A stretch of 64,000 nucleotides of DNA from JANOMH01 sp031422295. Its GTDB lineage: Bacteria > Pseudomonadota > Alphaproteobacteria > Rhodobacterales > Rhodobacteraceae. The stretch is from assembly GCA_031422295.1 (NCBI GenBank), contig JANOQM010000053.1, positions 1 to 64,000 of the forward strand. Direction: 5' to 3'. Positions within the stretch are counted from its first letter, which is position 1. Every line of letters begins with the position of its first letter. Position numbers and translations under genes: made by a program. Below the pieces are notes generated by a model. It was given only the letters and a program-made list of their open reading frames with translations, was not told the origin of the DNA and ran no database searches. Of the stretch, positions 16,531-24,796 are shown piece by piece.

Positions 16531-17172
16531 TTAATCCTGTCCCAGCCCTTCGACAAGCGGCACAAAACGCACCGGGCGCAGCTCTTCATAGTCATAGCCT
16601 GCGTCATGCCGTGTAACCCGCAGCAGGCTTTGCACTGTGTCAGACTGCCCGACCGGCAAGATCATGATACCCCCAATTCGCAATTGGGCCAAGAGGGGGC
16701 CGGGCGGGTCTTCTGCCGCCGCCGTCACGATGATCCGGTCAAATGGGGCTTGGTCGGGCAGGCCGTGGCTGCCGTCATAGGTAAAGGCGGTGATATTGGT
16801 AATTTTCAGTTCATCGAAAATCACCCGCGCCCCAGCCACCAGCCTGCGATAGCGGTCCACGGTGTAGACCCTGCGCGCCAGTAAACTCAGGATTGCGGCC
16901 TGATAGCCCGACCCTGTGCCCACCTCCAACACCTTGTCGCGCGACGTGACTTGCAGGGCCTGCGTCATGATCCCGACAATGCTGGGCTGGCTGATTGTCT
17001 GGCCGCAGGCGATGGGCAGGGGCATATCCTCATAAGCCCGGTCCGCAAACAGGCCGCGCACGAACAAGGCCCGGTCGATCTTTTCCATTGCCGACAGAGT
17101 TCGGTTATCGGTGACACCTTTGCTGCGCAGCGCAAACAGGAACTGCATTTGCTGTTCCGCGAGGCTGGTCAC
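16531..17172 (-). CDS. pcm: Protein-L-isoaspartate O-methyltransferase
   Basis: Repairs isoaspartyl damage in proteins using SAM. The family motifs are present: the substrate-side start (MEKIDRALFV, YEDMPLPIACGQTISQP), the SAM motif VLEVGTGSGYQAAIL and the later GGIMILPVG. Length 213 aa is typical. The start is GTG at 17172, overlapping the surE stop by four bases (GTGA). The surE-pcm-nlpD order is widespread in proteobacteria. Confidence 0.95.
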   Translation of the reverse strand: MTSLAEQQMQFLFALRSKGVTDNRTLSAMEKIDRALFVRGLFADRAYEDMPLPIACGQTISQPSIVGIMTQALQVTSRDKVLEVGTGSGYQAAILSLLARRVYTVDRYRRLVAGARVIFDELKITNITAFTYDGSHGLPDQAPFDRIIVTAAAEDPPGPLLAQLRIGGIMILPVGQSDTVQSLLRVTRHDAGYDYEELRPVRFVPLVEGLGQD

Positions 17173-17954
17173 TGCAATCTGGCCTGTAACGCGGCCAATT
17201 GGTCATGCGCTGTCAGATCAGCCCGCAAAGGCGTGACCGACGTGTATCCGTCCAGATTGGCCTGCGCATCAGTGCCCGGCCCGGTTGGTTCATCCTGCGG
17301 CCCGCCGGTGACCCACAAAAACCGCCGGCCATTGGGTGAGATCTGCGCCTCGGCCCCAAAAGTGGTATTGCGCCGAAAGCCCTGCCGGGTGACCTGAATA
17401 CCTTTGACCCCGGCCGCCGGAACCGGCGGAAAGTTGACGTTGTAAAACAGCCGGTAATCCGCATCATCCCAGATGCCATGATCCAGCAATTTGCGGATTG
17501 TGGCGGCACCATGCACCGCAGCCGCCTCGAACGGGTCAACGAGGCCCGCGTTGCCGGGGCCAAAGAACTGCGACAAGGCGATGGCGGGCAGGCCCTGTAG
17601 CGCGGCCTCCATCGCGGCACCGATTGTGCCGGAATACAGCACGTTTTCGGCGGCATTATTGCCCCGGTTGACGCCAGACAGGATCAGGTCGGGCCGCGCA
17701 TCCGCCATAACGTCAAACAAGGCGGCCAAAACGCAATCCGCCGGGCTGCCCTCGGCGGCAAAGCGGCGTGGGTCCAGTTCGGCGATCATCGTGGGATGGG
17801 TATAGCTGATGCAATGCCCGACGCCCGATTGTTCAAAGGCAGGCGCGACTGTCCAGACCTCGCCGCCCGGCCCGGCAATCTGGGTCGCAATAGCGTGCAA
17901 CGTCTTAAGGCCGGGCGCGTTGATCCCGTCGTCATTGGTAATGAGAATGCGCAT
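17169..17954 (-). CDS. surE: 5'/3'-nucleotidase SurE
   Basis: Metal-dependent survival protein that dephosphorylates nucleoside monophosphates. The N-terminal MRILITNDDGINAPG holds the metal-binding Asp-Asp pair; SGVNRGNNAAENVLYSGTIGAA contains the conserved Asn/Ser/Gly site. The start at 17954 places MRILITNDDG at the N-terminus as in homologues, although the frame is open for eight more codons. First gene of an overlapping operon with pcm and the NlpD-like gene. Confidence 0.95.
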   Translation of the reverse strand: MRILITNDDGINAPGLKTLHAIATQIAGPGGEVWTVAPAFEQSGVGHCISYTHPTMIAELDPRRFAAEGSPADCVLAALFDVMADARPDLILSGVNRGNNAAENVLYSGTIGAAMEAALQGLPAIALSQFFGPGNAGLVDPFEAAAVHGAATIRKLLDHGIWDDADYRLFYNVNFPPVPAAGVKGIQVTRQGFRRNTTFGAEAQISPNGRRFLWVTGGPQDEPTGPGTDAQANLDGYTSVTPLRADLTAHDQLAALQARLQ

Positions 17955-18031
17955 ATGGTCTGGCCCCTGTCCCTGCAACTCTTCCTAAGCGAGCAGGCCG
18001 GGGGGGGCAAGCAGGGGGCAACTGAACGGTG

Positions 18032-18706
18032 CTAACCGAGGATTTCTGGCAATAGTCGGGCGACTTCGGATTTCACATCGGTTAATGCTGCGCGGTCTTC
18101 GCCTGGAAAAAACCTTGCCCGCGTGGCGGTGGGCATCGGTCGCGGGGTCAAGATTAGGACCTGTGGCCCTGTGCGCATGGTTTCCGCCCGCCAGCTTTGG
18201 GCCAGCGCAATCTGTGCGGCTTTGGTCGCGCCATAATGGCCAAAGAATTTTTCGCCGCCACGCGGGTCGTCTAGAAACACCGCCCTGCCAGACTGGCCCA
18301 GCAACGGGCCAACATAGCCGATCAGCCGGGCTGTGGCGGTGATATTGACGTTGACTGATTTATCGAAATCCTTAGGGGCCAGATGCCCGGTCGGGGCCAG
18401 TGGCCCGGCATGGATGGCGGTATGCACCCACAGGTCCAGCCCGCCCCAGCGCTGGTGAATGCCAAGGCATAACTGCTGCATCGCATCCGGCACGGTGATG
18501 TCCATCGGGGCCAGCGTGGCCTGCCCACCCGCACCTTGGATAAGATCATCCAGTTCCTCCAGCGCTCCAACCGTGCGCCCGACGGCGATAATATGATGCG
18601 TGGCTGCCAATGCCGTCGCCAAAGCAAAGCCAAACCCGCGCGAGGCCCCGGTAATCAGGGCGGTTTTGACGGATGGCGGCGTTGCAGGGGCTGTTTGACT
18701 GGTCAT
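18032..18706 (-). CDS. SDR-family NAD(P)-dependent oxidoreductase
   Basis: A 224-residue short-chain dehydrogenase. It has the nucleotide motif TGASRGFG near residue 19 and the catalytic YGATK (Tyr-x-x-x-Lys), so unlike the SDR at 9790 it should be catalytically competent. NAG is not conserved in its usual place (HTAIHAGP). No substrate can be assigned. It stands between surE and the divergent bioY; the sequence does not show co-transcription with either. Confidence 0.85.
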   Translation of the reverse strand: MTSQTAPATPPSVKTALITGASRGFGFALATALAATHHIIAVGRTVGALEELDDLIQGAGGQATLAPMDITVPDAMQQLCLGIHQRWGGLDLWVHTAIHAGPLAPTGHLAPKDFDKSVNVNITATARLIGYVGPLLGQSGRAVFLDDPRGGEKFFGHYGATKAAQIALAQSWRAETMRTGPQVLILTPRPMPTATRARFFPGEDRAALTDVKSEVARLLPEILG

Positions 18707-18814
18707 TGCGATGATTTGTCACTGCAAAAGCTGCACTGCAAGGGCGAGTTGCTTGACATCTGGTGTGATTCATAAAAAACGATGCAGACCTTAAATAAAA
18801 TACAGGATCCGATC

Positions 18815-19444
18815 ATGTACCGTGCAATCCCCCTGTCATTGGCCGCCATTGGCCGTGAAAGCCTGATTTCCAAGGCAATCCTGGTGCTGGCAGGTTCTGC
18901 CTTTATTGCTGTGGCCGCACAAATCAGCGTGCCGATGATTCCGGTCCCGATGACCCTGCAGACCTTGGCGATCCTGATGGTCGGGCTTGCGTTCGGGTCG
19001 CGGATGGGCGCTGTGACCCTGCTAGCCTATCTGGCCGAAGGCGCGCTGGGTCTGCCGGTGTTTGCCGGGGCCAAAAGCACGCTGGCCCTGATCGGGCCAA
19101 CCGGTGGATTTCTGATAGGATTTGTCGGCATGGCTTTTGTCGCCGGGCTGGCCGCCGATTTCGGTTTCAAGAAATTTCTGCCCTTGGCGGCGACGGCCCT
19201 CGTGGCCGCGGCCCTGCTGTATATCCCCGGTATCGCCTGGCCGTTGCTGATTGCCAAAGTCGGCGGCGTGACGCAGGCTCTGACCGGGTTCGGCATGGAC
19301 CCGTCGCAATGGGGCGCAGATAATATGTCGATGATCTGGCAGTATTACATGGGCCCGTTCCTGATTGGCGATGCGGTCAAAGCGGTACTTGCCGCGCTGA
19401 TCGTGGCTGGTGGCTGGACAGTTTTGAACCGCAGCAAAGTTTGA
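18815..19444 (+). CDS. bioY: Biotin transporter substrate-binding subunit BioY
   Basis: S-component of the ECF-type biotin transporter, a membrane protein of six helices. Typical segments are ISVPMIPVPMTLQTLAILMVGL and LPVFAG...GPTGGFLIGF. Length 209 aa fits. The start at 18815 has AGGA 7 bases upstream; an ATG at 18782 has none. No bioM or bioN energising subunits lie nearby, so it works alone or with subunits elsewhere. A TTGACA box at 18753-18758 may be a -35 element, but I see no good -10. I see no BioR-type TTATCTATAA box. A terminator hairpin follows. Confidence 0.93.
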   Translation: MYRAIPLSLAAIGRESLISKAILVLAGSAFIAVAAQISVPMIPVPMTLQTLAILMVGLAFGSRMGAVTLLAYLAEGALGLPVFAGAKSTLALIGPTGGFLIGFVGMAFVAGLAADFGFKKFLPLAATALVAAALLYIPGIAWPLLIAKVGGVTQALTGFGMDPSQWGADNMSMIWQYYMGPFLIGDAVKAVLAALIVAGGWTVLNRSKV

Positions 19445-19469
19445 TCGCCCCACAAAAGCGAAGAATTAC

Positions 19470-19496
19470 AAAGGGCCATGCATCGCGTGGCCCTTT
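19470..19496 (+). terminator. Hairpin terminator after bioY
   Basis: AAAGGGCCA (19470-19478) pairs perfectly with TGGCCCTTT (19488-19496) around a nine-base loop. The A/T-rich flanks make it usable from both sides, for bioY and for the convergent DUF1801 gene. Confidence 0.7.
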
Positions 19497-19524
19497 GTCT
19501 TTGTCAAAAGACCAGCCTTTTTGG

Positions 19525-19902
19525 TCAGTTTGCGGGCACCGGCCCCAGTCCCGCTTCGACCAATCGCACCGCCACGATCCGCGCCAACAAGTCGGCGGGC
19601 AGCGGGTGCGCGGGCGTAAATATCACCCCGCTTTTGGAATGCTTGAAACCAGCCGCATCCAGCTCTGCCGCAAAGCCCGGAATAATCCCGCCCGAATGCG
19701 GATAAAACCCGCAATGCTTGGCAAACCCCGCATAGCCCGCGACCACCTTTTTGCCAATCCGGTAGCCGGGCATGGCGTAACTGATCACTTCGGTCGCTTG
19801 GGGAAGGAGTGCGCCCAATTGCGCGCGCACCTGCCCCAGCAACGCCCGCTGGTCGGCGGGCAGGGTGGCAAGATAGGCGTCATGGGTGGCGAAGGTTGGC
19901 AT
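19525..19902 (-). CDS. DUF1801 (YdhG-like) protein
   Basis: A 125-residue protein with the DUF1801 pattern: YLATLPADQRALLGQVRAQL, EVISYAMPGYRIGKKVVAGYAGFAKHCGFYP and a C-terminal region (FTPAHPLPADLLARIVAVRL). The fold is related to frataxin-like iron chaperones, but the biological role of most members is unknown. It lies five bases behind purF in the same direction, so it is probably in the purF transcript. Confidence 0.88.
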   Translation of the reverse strand: MPTFATHDAYLATLPADQRALLGQVRAQLGALLPQATEVISYAMPGYRIGKKVVAGYAGFAKHCGFYPHSGGIIPGFAAELDAAGFKHSKSGVIFTPAHPLPADLLARIVAVRLVEAGLGPVPAN

Positions 19903-19907
19903 GGCCC

Positions 19908-21365
19908 TTACTCCGCGGCGGTTTTCATCACGAACCCCTGTTCGATCATATCGGCCGGTATCACCGGATAATCACCCGAAAAACAAGCGTCGCAATATTG
20001 CGGCGAGGCGGCATTTCGGCCCGTTGTCTGGCCGACGGCGCGATACAGGCCGTCGAGCGAAATGAACCTTAAGGAATCCACGCCCAAATGGTCGCGCATT
20101 TCATCCTCAGACATGTTCGCGGCCAGCAGTTTTTCGCGCTGTGGGGTATCTACGCCGTAGAAACACGGCCATGCCGTCGGCGGCGACGCGATGCGGAAAT
20201 GCACCTCGGCAGCCCCTGCATCCAGAATCATTTCCCGGATTTTGATGCTGGTGGTGCCACGCACCACGGAATCGTCAACCAGAATGATACGCTTGCCGCG
20301 CACCAGCGCCCGGTTCACGTTCAGTTTCAACCGCACGCCCATGTTGCGGATGCTCTCCGTCGGTTCGATAAACGTCCGGCCCACATATTGGTTGCGGATA
20401 ATGCCCATCGCAAACGGAATGCCCGATTGCAGCGAATAACCAATGGCAGCAGGCGTGCCGGAATCGGGCACCGGGCAAACCAGATCAGCGTCAACCGGGG
20501 CCTCAATGGCCAGTTCGCGGCCTATCGCCTCGCGGGTTTCATAGACTGAACGGCCACCCAGAATCGAATCTGGGCGGCTGAAATAGACATGTTCAAAGAT
20601 GCAGAACCGGGATTTCTGGCGGCGGAACGGGAAATGCGATTCCACACCTTTGGGGCCGATCACCACCATCTCACCCGGCTCAATCTCGCGTTCAAACGTC
20701 GCCCCGATGATGTCCAGCGCGCAGGTTTCCGATGACAGCGCCCAGCCGTCACCAACCTTGCCCAATACCAGCGGGCGCACACCCAGCGGGTCGCGGCAGC
20801 CGATCAGGTTGAATTGAGTCATGGCGACAATGGAAAACGCACCATCAACCTTGCGCAGCGCCTCTTCCATCCGGTCGGTCAGGCTGCGACCCATGGAACG
20901 GGCCATCAGGTGAATAATGCATTCGCTGTCGCTGGAGGATTGAAAGATTGACCCCCGCTCGATCAGTTCCTTGCGCAGGGCCACGGCGTTGGTGATGTTG
21001 CCGTTATGCGCGATTGCCGCGCCACCCGACACAAATTCCCCAAAGAACGGCTGCACGTCGCGGATTGCAGTCTGACCTTTGTTGCCAGCGGTGGAATAAC
21101 GCACATGGCCGATACCAAGGCCACCGGGCAGGGTGGCCATCACATCCGGCGTGGTGAAATTGTCGCGCACCAGACCCATGCGGCGGGCCGAATTGAACCC
21201 GGTGTCATGGTCATAGGTGACGATCCCACCCGCCTCTTGCCCCCGATGCTGCAAGGCATGCAAGCCAAGGGCCACGAAATTTGCGGCATCGGCCACCCCG
21301 ATCACACCGAAAATCCCGCATTCCTCGTGCAATTTATCATCATCAAAGGGGTGTGCGGGGGGCAT
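19908..21365 (-). CDS. purF: Amidophosphoribosyltransferase
   Basis: First committed step of purine synthesis: PRPP plus glutamine to phosphoribosylamine. The glutaminase nucleophile is the Cys of HEECGIFG, preceded by a short propeptide as in the Bacillus-type enzyme. The CDAC near the C-terminus (YCDACFSGDYPV) and FCIFEHVYF indicate the iron-sulfur form. The PRPP loop IILVDDSVVRGTTS is intact. Start MPPAHPFDD at 21365. cvpA, often next to purF, is absent here. The 226 bases upstream contain an 11-base inverted repeat. Confidence 0.96.
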   Translation of the reverse strand: MPPAHPFDDDKLHEECGIFGVIGVADAANFVALGLHALQHRGQEAGGIVTYDHDTGFNSARRMGLVRDNFTTPDVMATLPGGLGIGHVRYSTAGNKGQTAIRDVQPFFGEFVSGGAAIAHNGNITNAVALRKELIERGSIFQSSSDSECIIHLMARSMGRSLTDRMEEALRKVDGAFSIVAMTQFNLIGCRDPLGVRPLVLGKVGDGWALSSETCALDIIGATFEREIEPGEMVVIGPKGVESHFPFRRQKSRFCIFEHVYFSRPDSILGGRSVYETREAIGRELAIEAPVDADLVCPVPDSGTPAAIGYSLQSGIPFAMGIIRNQYVGRTFIEPTESIRNMGVRLKLNVNRALVRGKRIILVDDSVVRGTTSIKIREMILDAGAAEVHFRIASPPTAWPCFYGVDTPQREKLLAANMSEDEMRDHLGVDSLRFISLDGLYRAVGQTTGRNAASPQYCDACFSGDYPVIPADMIEQGFVMKTAAE

Positions 21366-21591
21366 GTGTCTGGACAACGGGGCGCTCCGAATCCGGGGGT
21401 GTAGTCGCACCGTTCTCTTAGTCGGTCAGGCGGGGACTGTCACGAAACTATCACGTCGGGCGGGCGCAAAAGATGGGCAGATTGTTCACCTTTGATAACA
21501 ACTGTCTTTCATGCGGCTTTTTTCAGGCTTTCAATTTTGGGTTGTGATGGGCAATATCCCTATCTTTTGCGCGCGATTGTAGAACTCCCAC
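21366..21591 (-). promoter_or_regulatory. purF upstream region with inverted repeat
   Basis: No gene is visible. GCGCAAAAGAT (21464-21474) recurs as its exact complement ATCTTTTGCGC at 21562-21572, separated by 87 bases. Such spaced half-sites could be two copies of one operator upstream of purF. Nothing else shows a regulator. Confidence 0.3.
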
Positions 21592-22233
21592 CTATGTCTG
21601 CGCCAAAACTATCTGCAAATCGCCATAGCCGGTATAGCGGCGTTCAAACTGCAGGCCCAGCCGCAGGGCGCAGTCTTGTGCTTTGGCAGTAAGGGCGGCA
21701 TCCTCGGTCTGGGCCTGATAGACCAGCGTGGTGTAATTGCCAAAATACATGTCCCGCAAGGTGGGGTGCCTGTCCAGCCCTAGTGGACGCCAGACAAAGG
21801 CATCGAACTGCCGCACCAGGAAATCAGTCAGATAAAAGCAGGTCATTTCTGCGCGGGCGGCGAAAGCGTCGTTGCCTTCGAAAAACGAATAGCAATGCGG
21901 CCCGGCGATCATCTGCACCCCCAGTTCAGCGCATTTGGCCTGCAGCAGTCCACCGGTGCCGCAGTCGGCATAGGCGATAAAAACGGACTGATAATCGGCC
22001 TGACGCGCGGTAACTGCCGCCTCCACTGCGTTGGTGATCTTGTCGGGATGATTGTGCAGGATGGCAGGCAGGCAGTACAGGTCCAGATGGTCCCAGCCAT
22101 GCGCGGCTTTCAGCGCCACGATTTCGTGGGCGAGCGCCCCGCAGGCGATCAGCAGCACACGGCCTGCGCCGGCGGGGGACAGGCCGGTGGTAACAAGGGT
22201 GGTGTCGGAGGGAAGGGTGGCGGGGGACGGCAT
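21592..22233 (-). CDS. DUF1638 protein
   Basis: A 213-residue DUF1638 protein (VLLIACGALAHEIVALKAAHGW; LYCLPAILHNHPDKI; YADCGTGGLL; GPHCYSFFEG). Members usually lie beside corrinoid methyltransferases in one-carbon loci, which fits the corrinoid protein and Bmt gene nearby; the molecular role is not known. The Cys-rich segments (CGALAHE, CGTGG, HCY) are candidates for metal or corrinoid contact. The ATG at 22233 overlaps the TGA of the upstream DNA methylase (TGATG), so the two are translated together, an unexpected pairing. Confidence 0.85.
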   Translation of the reverse strand: MPSPATLPSDTTLVTTGLSPAGAGRVLLIACGALAHEIVALKAAHGWDHLDLYCLPAILHNHPDKITNAVEAAVTARQADYQSVFIAYADCGTGGLLQAKCAELGVQMIAGPHCYSFFEGNDAFAARAEMTCFYLTDFLVRQFDAFVWRPLGLDRHPTLRDMYFGNYTTLVYQAQTEDAALTAKAQDCALRLGLQFERRYTGYGDLQIVLAQT

Positions 22234-23846
22234 CACAAGTCCAGTTTGCCTTGGTTGCTGCGCGGTTCTTCGCGCGGGGCTTTCTTGAAGGTGTCGTCGC
22301 GGCGGGCGGGGATATCCACGGCGCGTTCGCGCAAGGACAGGGCCTGTTCGATGGTGACGATTTGCAAGCGGTTGACCGGGGCAAAGCCGGGCACTTCGCA
22401 CAGGCCCGCCTGACGGGCCCAGTCCTCCATCGGTTTGGTGGGCGGGTCCAGCGTCAGCAGCACGCCGATCTGAGCGCCCTGTGCAGTGACCACGGCATCA
22501 AGGGAGCGGACCATTTCGACCCCTAGCCTTGTGCCGCCCTTGACGCTGACCACGGCGCGAAACTCTTCGTTGACGCCGAACCAGCGCACCCCGTCAACCC
22601 CGCCATCGGCACCTTTTTTCGCCTGCGGGATAAAGCCGAGCCGCCCGGCAGCCCAAATCTCGAACTCTTTCTTGGTCGGGTCGTTGCGGATAAAGAAATC
22701 CCGCGCGGCATCGGCGTCCATCGGCGTGCCGATCACATCGTATTGGATACCGGGAAAAGCGGCGCGCAGGCGGGTTTCGATCAGGTTGATGGCGATGTGG
22801 GTGACGTCGATGCCGATCCAGTTGCGCCCGAGTTTCTGCGCCGCATGCACCGTGGTGCCGCAGCCGCAGAACGGGTCGAGCACGGTATCGCCGGGGTTGG
22901 AGGAGGCATTGAGAATGCGTTCGAGCAGGGCAACAGGTTTTTGGGTTGGGTATCCAAGGCGTTCGTCAGCCGTATTTCCAACCCGCAAGATGTCAGTCCA
23001 AATTGAATCGGACTGTTTCCCTGGCTTTTCGTCGAGATAAACCTTTCGACCATCCAGCCTCGGCGTTCCGTCTTTTTTTAACAGGATCAGCCCTTGTTGC
23101 CACCATTCCTCGCGTTGTTCCAAAGACGATCCCCAACCGCGCTTGGCCGAAGGCGTGGTTCCACGCCACGCCAATTTCCGATCAGCAGAGCCTCCCATCA
23201 TGGTCAAGTCTTGTCCGGTGAACAGCCGCCCATCCGAATCCCGCTCATAGCGCTTTAGTTGTTCAGGCGAATAATCAGTAAATCCTTTGTGCCAAGTGTT
23301 CTTCTCTGATTTTGCATAGAACAGGATAGTATCGTGGACGCGGGGAAAGTCGTTTGACTTTACATTGTGCGCGTTTGTTCTGCGCCAAATGATCTCGTTC
23401 CGAAAGTTTCCCGCCCCAAACACCGCATCCAGCAATATCTTCAGATAATGGCTCGCCGTGGGATCACAGTGCAAATATAGCGATCCGGTCGGCCGCAAGA
23501 CCCCGTGCAGTTCCACCAGCCGCACCGCCATCATCGCCAGATAGGCGGTCAGGGCGTTCTTGCCCAGAAACCCCACCATGGCCTCGAGCATCTTGGCGGC
23601 ATCCTGATAGGACGAGCGTTTGACATCACTGACCGCCTGTCCCGATGTGGCATCATCCCACTGCCAGGTGTCGGTAAACGCCTCCATCTGCGCCACTGAT
23701 GTCTGGCCTTTGGGGGTTTTGAACAGGGCGTTGTAATCGGCGTTCGAATTGAACGGCGGGTCCAGATAGATCAGGTCGACGCTGTCATCCGCGATGAATT
23801 TGCGCAGCACATCCAGATTGTCGCCGTAATACAGCTTGTTGGTCAT
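22233..23846 (-). CDS. DNA methyltransferase (beta-class) with C-terminal nuclease-like domain
   Basis: An amino-methyltransferase (N6-adenine or N4-cytosine) of 537 aa. The catalytic motif IV DPPF is at 29-32, early in the protein. The SAM motif DPFCGCGTT is near residue 325, giving the DPPF-TRD-FxGxG order of the beta class. The target recognition part lies between (about 140-300). From about residue 395 a second domain begins, FEIWAAGRLGF...GADGGVDGVRWF...AVVSVKGG. It resembles Mrr/PD-(D/E)xK nuclease-like domains, with Asp and Lys in place but Ser where Glu/Gln is usual. No separate restriction gene lies nearby. It sits inside a B12 locus, coupled to DUF1638. Confidence 0.88.
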   Translation of the reverse strand: MTNKLYYGDNLDVLRKFIADDSVDLIYLDPPFNSNADYNALFKTPKGQTSVAQMEAFTDTWQWDDATSGQAVSDVKRSSYQDAAKMLEAMVGFLGKNALTAYLAMMAVRLVELHGVLRPTGSLYLHCDPTASHYLKILLDAVFGAGNFRNEIIWRRTNAHNVKSNDFPRVHDTILFYAKSEKNTWHKGFTDYSPEQLKRYERDSDGRLFTGQDLTMMGGSADRKLAWRGTTPSAKRGWGSSLEQREEWWQQGLILLKKDGTPRLDGRKVYLDEKPGKQSDSIWTDILRVGNTADERLGYPTQKPVALLERILNASSNPGDTVLDPFCGCGTTVHAAQKLGRNWIGIDVTHIAINLIETRLRAAFPGIQYDVIGTPMDADAARDFFIRNDPTKKEFEIWAAGRLGFIPQAKKGADGGVDGVRWFGVNEEFRAVVSVKGGTRLGVEMVRSLDAVVTAQGAQIGVLLTLDPPTKPMEDWARQAGLCEVPGFAPVNRLQIVTIEQALSLRERAVDIPARRDDTFKKAPREEPRSNQGKLDL

Positions 23847-23917
23847 GCGCTGAACCTTGCCCCAAAGGTAGTTAGAGACAGGTTAACAGTGTGCCGCCTG
23901 TCCCGCCATAGCCCCGT

Positions 23918-24619
23918 TCAGGCCACCGCCCCCTGATTATGCTTGCGCGCCATATAGGCCTTGGCGGTCTCGACCGCGACGGCGGCATCGCGGCAATAGG
24001 CGTCGGCCCCGATGGCACGGCCGAATTCCTCGTTCAAGGGCGCGCCGCCGACAAGTACGATGTAATCCTCGCGCATGCCCTTTTCCTTGAGCGTGTCGAT
24101 GACCACCTTCATATAGGGCATGGTCGTGGTCAGCAGGGCGGACATGCCCAAAATATCGGGGCCTTCGGCTTCGATCGCGGCCAGATATTTCTCGACCGAA
24201 TTGTTGATCCCAAGGTCCACAACCTCGAACCCGGCCCCTTCCATCATCATACCGACAAGGTTCTTGCCGATGTCATGGATGTCACCTTTGACGGTGCCAA
24301 TCACCATTTTACCGACGCGCGGCGCGCCGGTTTCGGCCAGCAGGGGTTTGAGAATGAACATGCCGCCTTTCATTGCATTAGCAGCCAGCAGCACTTCGGG
24401 GACGAACAGGATGCCGTCGCGGAAGTCATTACCGACAATGGTCATGCCGCCGACCAGCGCCTCGGTCAGCACCCGGTAGGGGGTCCAGCCGCGCCCAAGC
24501 AGAATATGCACGCCTTCCTCGATTTCAGGTTTAAGCCCGTCATACAGGTCGTCAAACATCTGCGCGACCAGGTCATCGTCATCAAGTTCGGCCAGAATGA
24601 TATCGTCGTCGTCAGCCAT
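23918..24619 (-). CDS. Corrinoid (B12-binding) protein of methyltransferase/MetH type
   Basis: A 233-residue carrier of cobalamin for methyl transfer. It has the N-terminal helical cap domain (about 15-95) and a Rossmann B12 domain with the base-off motif DIHDIG (His115 as lower cobalt ligand), followed by SALLTTTM and GGAPLN. It resembles the B12 module of MetH and the MtbC/MttC corrinoid proteins. A very acidic N-terminal stretch (MADDDDIILAELDDDD) precedes the cap. The ribosome binding site AGGAAAGG is good. With the Bmt gene at 26011-27045 it could make up two parts of a split methionine synthase. A long inverted repeat lies about 95-130 bases upstream. Confidence 0.92.
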   Translation of the reverse strand: MADDDDIILAELDDDDLVAQMFDDLYDGLKPEIEEGVHILLGRGWTPYRVLTEALVGGMTIVGNDFRDGILFVPEVLLAANAMKGGMFILKPLLAETGAPRVGKMVIGTVKGDIHDIGKNLVGMMMEGAGFEVVDLGINNSVEKYLAAIEAEGPDILGMSALLTTTMPYMKVVIDTLKEKGMREDYIVLVGGAPLNEEFGRAIGADAYCRDAAVAVETAKAYMARKHNQGAVA

Positions 24620-24713
24620 GATTTGGGCCTTTCCTGGACCGAACTGCGCGCTGGGGCGATTTGCGCTGAAACCGGGTCAATGGTCTTGATAGAATGCGAC
24701 ACTGCCTGCCTTG

Positions 24714-24748
24714 GTACCGACCAAAGGTCAATTGGACTTTGGCGGTAC
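24714..24748. promoter_or_regulatory. Long imperfect inverted repeat between divergent corrinoid and radical SAM genes
   Basis: GTACCG (24714-24719) and CCAAAG (24721-24726) plus TC pair with GA, CTTTGG (24737-24742) and CGGTAC (24743-24748) around AATTG. This gives 14 base pairs with two single-base bulges, in the 177-base gap between two divergent start codons. It could be an operator for one or both genes or a structured 5' leader of the corrinoid mRNA. Confidence 0.55.
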
Positions 24749-24796
24749 GAAACGGAATATATTGGCATGGTTCTGCATTTGTTCTATACCCGAGAC

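Noticed and set aside
18753..18781. Complete sigma-70 promoter before bioY
   Set aside because: TTGACA is perfect, but no acceptable -10 box stands at 16-18 bases.
23939..24796. Long N-terminal extension of the radical SAM frame
   Set aside because: It is antisense to the well-supported corrinoid protein gene; the family-like sequence starts at 24797.
24620..24796. Cobalamin or SAM riboswitch before the corrinoid gene
   Set aside because: No B12-box or SAM-riboswitch consensus is recognisable; only the bulged inverted repeat remains as a regulatory candidate.
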